A stretch of 64,000 nucleotides of DNA, from contig OZ024743.1 in NCBI GenBank assembly GCA_964016885.1, positions 78,194,374-78,258,373 on the forward strand, written 5' to 3'. The notes below the pieces were generated by a model, which was not told the DNA's origin, did not search any database, and saw only the letters and a list, made by a program, of their open reading frames with translations. Below are positions 1 through 10,500 of the stretch, piece after piece (within the stretch, counting starts at the first letter, position 1; each line of letters starts with the position of its first letter). The position numbers and the translations under genes were made by a program. The stretch comes from Eledone cirrhosa. Lineage: Eukaryota; Mollusca; Cephalopoda; Octopoda; Eledonidae.

Positions 1-815
1 AGAAGCTAGGTGACAAGTATACATTGCAAGAAGGGAAGCGGAAAACAAAAATTTTTAAGCATGTTTTGCAGTGTGAGGATCAAAGGCATGAGGTATTCAG
101 GATCGCAAGGCAGTGTGTCATGGAAAATTGTGATGTTGGTGGGGAGAAATGATTATGGTGAACTTGCCCTCACTGACATTGAAAAGAAAGTAGCATGGAT
201 GTGCCACTATGAAAGATTACTGAATGAGGAGAATGCATGGATTGAAAATAGTTTGCCCCACAATGATCCAACAGAGGGACTGGCTGTACAAGTCAGCAGT
301 AGTATAGTAAGTAAGGTAGTCAAGGATATGAAAACAGGTAAGGCAGCTGGAGCCTCAGGGATAATTGCCGAGATACTGAAAGCATCAGGAATGATGGGTC
401 TCACCAGTCACTCGCATTGTAAACAAGGTAATACAAAACAGTGCCATAGTCAATGACTGGTATAGCAGCATCATCGTCACTAGCTACAAGGGAAAAGGAG
501 ATGCTCTAGACAGAGAAAACTATAGAGGCATCAATTTGGTTGACCAGGTTATGAAGGTCACAGAAAGAGTTATAGCACAGTTGATTAGGGAACGAGTTAA
601 CTTAGATGGGATGCAGTTTGGATTTGTGCCAGATCAAACTACCACAGATGCAGTCTCACTTGTTAGGCAACTGCAAGAGAAATACCTAGCTAAAGGTAAA
701 TCACCCTACTTGGCTTTTGTGGACCTGGAGAAAGCTTTTGACAGAGACCCTCGTTCCATTATCTGGTGGGTTCTCAGAAAACTAGGAGTAGACAAGTGGC
801 TTGTGAGGGCAGAAA
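1..815 (+). pseudogene. LINE reverse transcriptase fragment (finger/palm part), truncated at both ends
   Basis: This is part of an endonuclease-reverse transcriptase LINE. Reading frames at 10-456 and 536-820 carry the pre-RT segment (GKAAGASGIIAEILK, just before the palm) and then RT blocks: NYRGINLVDQ, MQFGFVPDQTTTDA (normally GRGTTDA) and [15 protein letters not shown], which holds the first catalytic Asp region. The two frames are offset by a shift near 400. Homology stops at about 815 and runs into a (TG)n tract, so the YADD block is missing. The copy enters from the window edge. It is the same family as the copy at 20.8 kb. It is a dead element copy, not a host gene. Confidence 0.85.
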
Positions 816-821
816 TCATAT

Positions 822-839
822 GTGTGTGTGTGTTTGAGA

Positions 840-902
<63 letters not shown>
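822..902. repeat. (TG)n microsatellite
   Basis: An almost uninterrupted TG dinucleotide run that ends the LINE fragment to its left. Confidence 0.95.
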
Positions 903-905
<3 letters not shown>

Positions 906-1049
906 AAGAGAGTGTGTATGCATGTGTGTCTGGGCGGTCAGGGTGTATAATTATGGATGGTTTTCCAAACAAGATTGGTAAAAAAAAACACATGTACACT
1001 CACAATTAAATAAGGTACTCAAGATGTTAGTAGAAAAAAAAACATATTT

Positions 1050-1087
1050 ATTTCATATAGAAATGACTTCTACAGTCATTTTTGGTG

Positions 1088-1118
<31 letters not shown>

Positions 1119-1240
1119 ATAGAAATGGCTTCTACAGGTCTAGAACTGTTTCATTCGGGAGAAATCTTCTGCTATGTATTGAGTACTTTACTTACTGTGG
1201 TTACCTCCGATTGAACCCGGGATAAACTTATATATATATA
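1050..1240 (-). repeat. Dispersed repeat related to the palindromic unit at 44.4-44.6 kb
   Basis: The minus strand matches 44426-44605: the GGAGGTAACCACAGTAAGTA block, the 'actcaatacatagcag' block and the 'gaaacagttctagacctgtagaa' block (shown here in part) occur in the same order, but without the long palindrome. Where the 44.5 kb copy has the hammerhead-like core CTGATGA, this copy reads CAGAAGA, so any ribozyme would be dead. Two (TA)n tracts flank and interrupt it. Confidence 0.7.
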
Positions 1241-1339
1241 TATATATATATATGCAGAGAATATATTTAATTTGTTGGGATTCAACAAGCTTAACAATTT
1301 TTATAACTGATATAAAGCACTCAACAGTTTAGTGGAGTA

Positions 1340-2530
1340 AATATACAATATATCAACAAATGGAAACTATATTTATAAAACCATATTTATTTTATTATAC
1401 ATATTTCAAGGGCCACCAAGGCAAATTATGGTGCGCTTTCATCAGATAAAATACAATACAGATTTGTTTTATAAATAAACATTGACATACCCTGAAAAAA
1501 AGTCAACCTTAATGGTTGGAGCTTCCTGGATAGTGGAGATATTACATTTATTGAGGGTGATAGAAAATTATGATTGAGTATGCAAATGAGTGTCTGAAAG
1601 TTTGAAAAGATAACGGTTTATTTAAATTAAACTGTTGGAAGAAGATGATATGTGAGGGAGAGAGAGAAAAGAAAGAAAGAATGAAAAAAAAAAGGAGCGA
1701 TTATATATATTTTTGACAGTGAAAATAGTGTGAAGAGAAGAGCGTAATTATATTTTTAAGTGAGAGAAAATATTAGTTACAAAGGACAAATACAGCGTAA
1801 GTATATTTACGTGAGATGAAAAAAGAAGAAAGGAAGAAAAAATGAGAATAGTGTGGAGGAATAATATTTATAATGCAGGATTCGTTATGTTTTGATTATA
1901 ATATTTATAATGATAGGTTGAAAAAATTAGATTAAAGGTTTAATTTAATAATTAGTTTAAATGAGTGTTAAGGATTATAAATTATTAACAAATATATATT
2001 ATTTTAGAGCAAATATAGTATAGTTTATTTTATTAAAAGTTGTAAGTCAAAAATTTAAAATATCCAAATAATTCTAAATTTATGGAAAATTTTCTAGAGT
2101 TTACAAAAGAATAACCACTTAGTTATATTATAAAAACAGTAAAGGAGCGTAAAGGAAGTTATAAGTGATTTTTTAAGAACTCAGATGACTCTAAGGATTA
2201 AATGCTATAAAGTTAAGAAGTTAAATTTTCTATCTTAAGAATGTAATTAGAACATGAACCTTATGTTATTTTATACGAAGTCATAAATTTACATGCTATA
2301 AAGTTAGAACATTTAAAAAATTTTCTTAAGAATATATTTAAAGCATTAAACATAGGTTACTCCACATATATATTTTAAAAAAAACATGTTTTTCCACATA
2401 TATATAAACATTTGGATATATATATTAAAAACTTTGAAAATATAAGAATATAAAAATATAGTTTTTCTATATCTTTCAAAGGAATTTTCAAAAGATGTTC
2501 TTAAACCCTTCAGTAAGTTTTTAAAGAAAT
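1340..2530 (-). mobile_element. PLE 3' tail, left arm of a 2.57-kb inverted pair
   Basis: The minus-strand sequence is a near-identical inverted copy of 2716-3910 and a close match to 45155-46380, where the same sequence lies downstream of a Penelope-like GIY-YIG reading frame. It is AT-rich and non-coding. It lacks the inner approximately 190 bp found in the other two copies, so it is a partial copy. The outer end carries a hammerhead-like motif on the minus strand. Assignment to a PLE untranslated or pseudo-LTR region is inferred from the 45 kb copy. Confidence 0.75.
1384..1457 (-). ncRNA. Hammerhead-ribozyme-like motif in PLE tail
   Basis: On the minus strand the core CTGATGA (1439-1445) is followed by a stem-loop (AAGCGCACCA against TGGTGGCCCTT) and then GAAA (1404-1407). 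It is the same arrangement as the plus-strand motif at 3795-3868. Hammerheads in PLE pseudo-LTRs are published; activity here is untested. Confidence 0.55.
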
Positions 2531-3902
2531 TCAACTTTTAAATATATATATAAAATGTAATATACGACTTATCTCTTTTACATAATGTCTTCTATATCCA
2601 TATATGATTCATATACTTAATTTGTTTTCTATTATCTCTACTTCACATATATATTATTACACCTATCGATAAATTATTAAATTCCTTTATATGACTGCTT
2701 GAAACACCTTTAAGAAATTTTTTTTCTTGAAAAACTTACTGAAGGGTTTAAGAAAATCTTTTGAAAATTCCTTTGAAAGATATAGAATATTTTTATATTC
2801 TTATATTTTCAAAGTTTTTCATATATATATCCAAATGTTTATATATATGTGGAAAAGCATATGGTTTTTTTTATATATATATGGAGTAACCTATGGTTTA
2901 TGATTTAAATATATTCTTAAGAAATTTTTTTAAATGTTCTAACTTTATAGCATGTAAATTTATGACTTTGTATAAAATAACATAAGGTTCATGTTCTAAT
3001 TACATTCTTAAGATAGAAAATTTAACTTCTTAACTTTATCAAATTTAATCCCTAGAGTCATCCGAGTTCTTTAAAAAAAATCACTTATAACTTCCTTTAC
3101 GCTCCTTTACTGTTTTTATAATATAACTAAGTGGTTATTCTTTTGTAAACTCTAGAAAATTTTCCATAAATTTAGAATTATTTGGATATTTTAAATTTTT
3201 GACTTACAACTTTTAATAAAATAAACTATACTATATTTGCTCTAAAATAATATATATTTTTTAATAATTTATAATCCTTAACATACACATTTAAACTAAT
3301 TGTTAAATTATTAAATTAAACCTTTAATCTAATTTTTTCCACCTATCATTATAAATATTATAATCAAAACATAACGAATCCTGCATTATAAATATTATTC
3401 CTCCACACTATTCTCATTTCTTCTTTTTTCCTCTCACGTAAATATACTTACGCTGTATTTGTCCTTTGTAACTAATATTTTCTCTCACTTAAAAATATAA
3501 TTATGCTCTTCGCTTCACACTATTTTCACTGTCAAAAATATATATAATCACTCCTTCTTTTCATTCTTTCTTTCTTTCTTTCTTTTTTCTCTCTCCCTCA
3601 CATATCACCTTCTTCCAACAGTTTAATTTAAATAAACCGTTATCTTTTCAACCTCTCAGACACTCATTTGCATACTCAAACATAATTTTCTATCACCCTC
3701 AATAAATGTAATATCTCCACTATCCAGAAAGCTCCAACCATTAAGGTTGTCTTTTTTAAGGGTATGTCAATATTTATTTATAAAACAAATCTGTATTGTA
3801 TTATATCTGATGAAAGCGCACCATAATTTGCCTTGGTGGCCCTTGAAATATGTATAATAAAATAAATATGCTTTTATAAATATAGTTTCCATTTGTTAAT
3901 AT

Positions 3903-3910
<8 letters not shown>
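2531..3910 (+). mobile_element. PLE 3' tail, right arm and central part of the inverted pair
   Basis: The plus strand corresponds to the minus strand of 45155-46560 over its whole length, including the central segment with 'cacctatcgataaattat' that the left arm lacks. It ends at a (TA)n tract around 3905-3955. The two tails point outward, so the element 5' sides face each other. No coding potential is seen. Confidence 0.75.
3795..3868 (+). ncRNA. Hammerhead-ribozyme-like motif (type I layout)
   Basis: Core CTGATGA is at 3807-3813 and GAA at 3845-3847. Between them AAGCGCACCA can pair with TGGTGGCCCTT (one C-C mismatch and one bulged G) to form stem II. After GAA, ATA (3848-3850) pairs with TAT (3853-3855) as a very short stem III with a 2-nt loop, followed by A3856 as the H17 cleavage position. 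The next bases ATAAAATA (3857-3864) pair with the bases just 5' of the core (7 of 8 positions) as stem I. Very short stem III is typical of PLE and retrozyme hammerheads. Confidence 0.6.
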
Positions 3911-3958
<48 letters not shown>

Positions 3959-4384
3959 TATGTTTGCTTAGAATGAAAGGGAAATTGTTTATAAGATATT
4001 TCAAATACAAATATTAAAATTAAAATCAGCTTTCTTATTTACTACAAGTAGGAACAGCACCTGCCTTCCAGGAAAATTTCTGCTAATATATATGTTACCA
4101 GAGGGAATGTCCAGACATTATGTATTCTGTACAATATATAAGCTTTGCACAATGCTTGTAACATATATAATGTATGAGTATGAACTCACACTAACATATT
4201 TGAATGTGAATTTTATTTAATTTTGTTTACCAGTATTTATTTCCTAGAGGACAGAGACACAGACATTGGTTTTTATATGGAGATAAAATATAAGTATTTA
4301 TGAATTTATAAAAACTGGGATTTTTTAATATATTCAAGAGAATATTGCTCTTCTTTTTTTATCATGACATTTCATTTACATACA

Positions 4385-4592
4385 TTATATTCTGTTTAAA
4401 TCTTCAAGTTTTTGAGGTAAATCTTTATCTTTCGTTTCTGGTAGTAATAGCAACAATAAACCAGATATCACAGACAAAAGACCATAGATGCTTAGAGGAA
4501 GCCATGAAACATAGAATGATAGTTGAAGTATAAAAGGGGCAAAGATACCACCAATACGAGCACACATAGAAGATATGCCTAAACCATTTGTT
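4385..4592 (-). CDS. SLC22-like exon 8, terminal
   Basis: The 208-bp terminal exon encodes [20 protein letters not shown], a final helix pair, and the cytoplasmic [20 protein letters not shown] tail with TAA at 4385-4387. The PETK...LP motif is the usual end of the SLC22 core. The 3' untranslated region lies below 4385; several minus-strand AATAAA-like hexamers (for example around 4211 and 4235) could serve for polyadenylation. Confidence 0.94.
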
Positions 4593-7500
4593 CTGAAAAA
4601 CAAAAATAATTTGTTACTTTACATATATTTCTGTTAGAATTTGACTAATATGTGTTTGTTTTAAGTATTTCAATTATATATCTGACACCACCCTTCATCT
4701 GTAAAGTTATTTTGGTACAACAACATCCAGTCCAAAATAAATGAGGTCGTGTAGGTGTCATGACAAAAAAAAACACAGTCCACACTGTAATGTGGCCATG
4801 TGGGTAACATGGTAAAAACCTCCCAGTCCACACTGTAAACGTGGTTGGTGTTAGGAAGGGCATCTAGCCGTAGAAACCTGCTAGACAGTCCTATACGAGC
4901 GAGACACAGTCACCCGACCAATCTTGCCTCAAGTGGGACAATTCCCCTCTAAACCCATACTAGCGTGGAAGAGAGATGTTAAACGACAATGATGATGATG
5001 GTGGTGAAACATTCATTACTTCTGATTAACTGAATGTCTCTTCTACATACATTATATACACCTCATTCTACACACCTCACTCTATACACATCAATCTACA
5101 CACTACAATCAATACAATGCATTATATATTCCTCAGTCTACACACCACATTATGTACATGACTATTTACACACCACATTATATAGACCTCATTCAACACA
5201 CTTCATTATGTATACAACTATTTACACACCACATTATATACACCTCATTCTATAAACTACAATCTACACACCTCAATATATACACGCATTAATCTACCCA
5301 CCACATCATATATTCTAAAATCTACACACCTCAATATATACACACATTAATCTACCCACCACATCATATATACTACAATCTACACACCTCAATATATACC
5401 CACATTAATCTACCCACCACATCATATATACTACAATCTACACACTTCATTATATACACCTCATTCTATCTTGGATTTTTACAAAGATGTCTCAACAAAA
5501 CTTACCGAACTACTGTTGGAAATATTTCTGCTGTTAACAGATAAATTGAACCAAAAGCTGCAGAGATTCCAAATTTTCCCAGAATAACCAGGATCAGAGG
5601 AAACCAATATGAACCTAAAACATAATTAAATCAAAAGATATTGCAGCAGATGCCTCAGTCCTTCTCCTTCTCCTAATATATACATTACATTACAGGTGAA
5701 TATCTAATAGGTAAAACTTACACTACAAGATGCTCCACCCCCACTTCCTCACCAGACCTGCTAAATCCTCCATGATCCAATATATTCCATCAGAAGGTAT
5801 CGACATTGGCCCCTCAAGGGTAAGCAATCTACAATCTCTGTTTGTAACTAACTCCTTTAAAGTGTTTAAATTTTCTTTAGATAATTAGCTTACAACTCAA
5901 GTTACTCACATATACATACATACAGATTAGCTTATAAATTAAGTTATGCACATATTACACACACACATTTCAAAGAGAAATTCAGAACTCTGGAATTACT
6001 TCCCTTGTTCTCGAAAACTGGCTCTCCACTGTATTAAAACTAAATTTAGTGAGCTGTTTCTTTTTGTAATCTTGTCCTTGCACCCAATGAAAAACCAGTA
6101 TTGAAATAGCTCCTCCATTATACAGTAGTGGCCATAACTTGACCCTGAAACCTAAGGTCGTGCATATATGTTAAGTCTATTACATTTTAATTATCCTAAA
6201 TAAGCTGTCTTCCAAATAGATTGAGCCTTATTTTCATTGGCCTTTTATATATGGATATCCTGCAAACACACACAGACACACACACACATATATATGTATT
6301 TATGTATATATATATTACCTTTGGGTACAAAATTGGAGATGATGCAGTTTAATCCACTAAATATCATGAAAAAACTAATGGGTTTTCGATGGTCAAAACA
6401 TATAAATAAAAAGTAACTACATAAAAAGCTTGGTATCTCTACTGCCATCATCAGCAGGAAGTTTATGTATTGGTTTCCAGCCATGTCAACAGCATTAATT
6501 GTTGTTCCATAGTACAGCATACTCATCACCATCCTGTAAAACAACAACAGCAACAACATTAAATAAACATCTATATATTGTTTATGCTTGAATTGTAGAC
6601 ATGTCCTGCAGTAGGCTATTCATCATCATCATCATCATCGTTTAACGTCCATGTTCCACGCTTGCATGGGTTTGGACGAGAGTTTTCCCACTTCAGGCAA
6701 GAGTGGTTGACTTGCTCGCATAGGACTGTCTGGCGGGTTTTCTACAGCTGGATGCCCTTCCTAACACCAACCACATTTAGAGTGTGGGGCTGGGAGGTTT
6801 TTACCGTGTTGCCTAGATATATATACACACTTATAGATGTGTAAAATCCCAACAGCGATGCCACTCTACATCTCCCCATGTAACAAGTACCAACATAATC
6901 AATGGTCTCCTTGGTCTCAGTACCGCAGACTCTCTCTCTCCTTCACATATATATAAATAGCTGGCCCGTCCGGCTGGTGCCCGGCTAGGTATACTGGTAT
7001 TTTATCTTTTCAGGAATCACCCTACACTCCAGTGCAAAGATACCGCACGCCCTCTCAAGTCAGCAAGGGGTGGGTGTGGTTAACGTGCTCTGATGTTGGG
7101 TTTGAATAGTTTTTAGGATTCCCTAGCTCAGCAGCCAGTACGTTAAAGAAAATTGATGGTTACAACAATAAAGGCTGAACAGAGAACACATTTTTTAACA
7201 AACAATAATTTGTACAACCATAATGGAAATTCCAAGTAACAGAAAATATTTAAATTACATAGTTAGAGCCTCAGAGTATACAATCTTTTTGTTCGGCCCT
7301 CCAGAGAAAAGATGAAGAGATTGTTTGGTGAGCTCACCCTAGAGCATCCTACATACAATTGACCATGGGAGAATCCCAGAGAAGCTCTGTAGACGTTGAC
7401 CTCTGGACACTCCTGTCAGGAGCAGGTAAGCTGTAGTGACTTAGAGGCCTACCACCAATCTCCAGGTTACTGTTTTCAAGACAAATGAGTGCCTCATGGA

Positions 7501-10500
7501 AAACAACATCGTATGTTACATTTGGATTGTGTCTGCATGTGCGGTGGAGGATGTCCTCAGCTAGACTTTCCCGGTGGTTGTTCCACAGTGTGAGAGGGTC
7601 CGCGAGATCACAGTTGTGCAGCATAATAGCAAAAAGTTTTCGCAACTGCGAAGGGACTTTAGCAGTTGCTGCTTCTTGCAGTGTGAGGTGCCAATGGCTG
7701 TCCTTGTGTAACATATCACGCATCTGCCAAGCCAAACGGTAATTTTAATATATATATTAAAATAACAGATTAAAGTTTAAGCAAAGAATCGCTGCTTTCA
7801 CCCTTAACGGGATTTTCTGAAACTAAAAAATTCCGTCTATGAACGCAGAAGTAAATATTCCGAAAAACGTTATCTAATGCAGACAGCCAGACATACAGAG
7901 ACATATTGTAATTGCGCTACGTTATAGCTATGTATCTATCTAAAAAGACAGACTAAGAAAAAGAGGGGAATGTTGTGCAACGTCATAAGAAAAAGTGAGG
8001 AATGACGTATAACCGGAAGTGTTGACATTTGAAATTTTAAAGAAGTGAATATTTAAATGTCTTTAATCTTTTAACAAAATTCAGTATACAAAAATACCCT
8101 CACTTTTTTACTTGGAAAAAGTTACATCTATGGTGCAAATTTGGTGCTGTTTGGTCCAGCCGTTTGGCAGAAAGTTTGTTATCTACATATGGCTGTCAGC
8201 TTTATAGTATAGATTAAGGCAAAAGGGGGAAAAAAGTTTTTTATTCAAATTCCATCTTTAATTTCTACAATTATTTCTATACTAATGTATCAAGCTCAAC
8301 ACACCTAACCAAAATAACAGTGGATTATTTTTCACGCTTATCTCTCTCTCTCTCTGTGAATGTATGTGTGTGTTTGTGTGCATGTATGTGTGTGTTTGTG
8401 CGAATGTATGTCTGTGAGTGCGTATTTTTTGTAAGCATGTCTGTGTTTGCGTATTTATATTTATATACTCATACATATAAATGTATGCATATGCACTAAC
8501 ACACACACATGTCAGCGTATGGAAAAAACCTAATAAATATAGATGCTATTAGTCCATGAAAACCAGTAGAAAAAAAATAGATTATTCTCTATAGAGGATA
8601 TAATTATTGGTTTCTAATTTAGGCACAAGGCCAACAATTTTTGTGGGAAGGAGAAAGTCGATTAAGTTGATCCCAGTTAGTTACTGGTACTTTATTTTAT
8701 CGACCCTGTAAGGATGAAAGGCAAAGCTAACCTTGGCGGGATTTGAACACAGAACATAAAGGGTCGTAACTATGCTGAAAGCATGTTGTCCGATACTTTA
8801 CTGCTATAGTTATTGTAATTACATATTTAAAGGTACGTAGAGATTTAAACATTGACAATAAATGACGTGACGATATTGAAATGTTCACTAAAGTAGATAT
8901 TTTGAAGTTGAAAAGACAAAAAAGGTGATAACTTATATTTTAGCTTAAATATAAACATAGGCGTATATGTTAACCCTTTAGCATTTATATTACTCTATAT
9001 TTATTATTGTATTTCCACGGTAAACACTTTATCTCACAGAATTATCTCACATAATATCGAATCTACGAGATTTTGATATTTATTTTGAGAGCAATATCTT
9101 ACATATATATGAATAGCCATTTACAGCCAGTTTGAACAGAAAAAGGTGGGAGAATTCTGGCCAGATATGGCTGGTTTTAATTGCTAAAGAGATAATTGTT
9201 TCTAGTTTAGACACAAGGCCAGCAATTACCCAGTGCATTACTGGTACTTTATTTTATCGACCCCGTAAGGATGAAAGGCAAAGTCAACCTTGGCGGGATT
9301 TGAACTCAGATCATAAAGGGACGTAACTACGCTGGAAAGCATGGCGTCCGACCCTCTACCGATACTGCCAATCCACCGCCCAATTGCTAAAGAGATAATG
9401 TCAGCAGTTTCCTAGTTTTATGTCCATACGGTGGAGTTCATTCAAACTCCAATTGATTAAGGCTATACTAGACAACAGGCACAGCTAGGGAGTTTATAGC
9501 TTCAATTCTATTCTGGACCATTTTAACATGTCTATAATATTCTTTCCTGATCTTGTTTTTCATTGATCATGCTGAATCCCTTTTCCTTCATTTACACCAA
9601 GATAATTATTGAAGCCTCCCTTGATCCAGATCCATGATAACTGTGTCATTATTACATTGGCTTGAGGTAATAGCTGTCAATTTATCGTGTTTAAATGTAA
9701 CTTTTGCACACTTATAGGTGGGCAAAGGAGGAGGGGAACTCTAATTTTTAATGTGATATAGTTATAATGTTGTTTTGTAATTTTAAGAATGTCTTGCTAA
9801 TTCAAAAGTATATAGTACATTTACAGACATTGCAAAAATATGCTAATAAAGACTAGTTTTTTTATGTGATGCATTCATAGTGTTGTTTTGTACTTTTCAA
9901 TAATGCCTTGTTAATGTGGTTTCATGTGGTGTAAGATATTAAAAGTTAACCCTTTAGTTACCAACCCCACTCTGGTTCTATGAAATAAAATCACTCATTT
10001 TAAAGGTTTCCAATTTAAACTAAAATCTTCCATATCTTCCATTGCATTAAGTTACTATCTTAGTAATGAAATAATTAATAATTTTAGTAAATCCCTCAAA
10101 ATTCTTCATAAATTAATTAATTAAAATAGAGTGTATTTCATTAGAAAGACAGTCATGAAAGAATTAATTATTCATTTCTAAACTCTATATAAAATATCTG
10201 GTTAAAAAAACTTTAAACTAATCATAACCTAATTCTTGAGCCTGCACTACAACAAACCCTACTAATATTTGTACATAACTTAAATTTAAAGTATCAACTG
10301 ACCTAAAACATACTTTCAGCTTAACCCTTTAGCATTTACATTACTCTATATTTACTATAGTATTTTTTTGGTAGAGGCTTTATCTTAACTATAATAAAGA
10401 AAGGAGTGTGGGACTGCATCCAGAATATAATTTTTTATCCCATTTGTAAAATAAGTTGGATTACTTTGAATAAATAATGAATCAATATTAAATAATTTAT

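Noticed and set aside
5040..5465. Regular repeats with spacers, considered as a CRISPR-like array
   Set aside because: Units are contiguous 58-bp tandem copies with no unique spacers, in a spliced animal gene.
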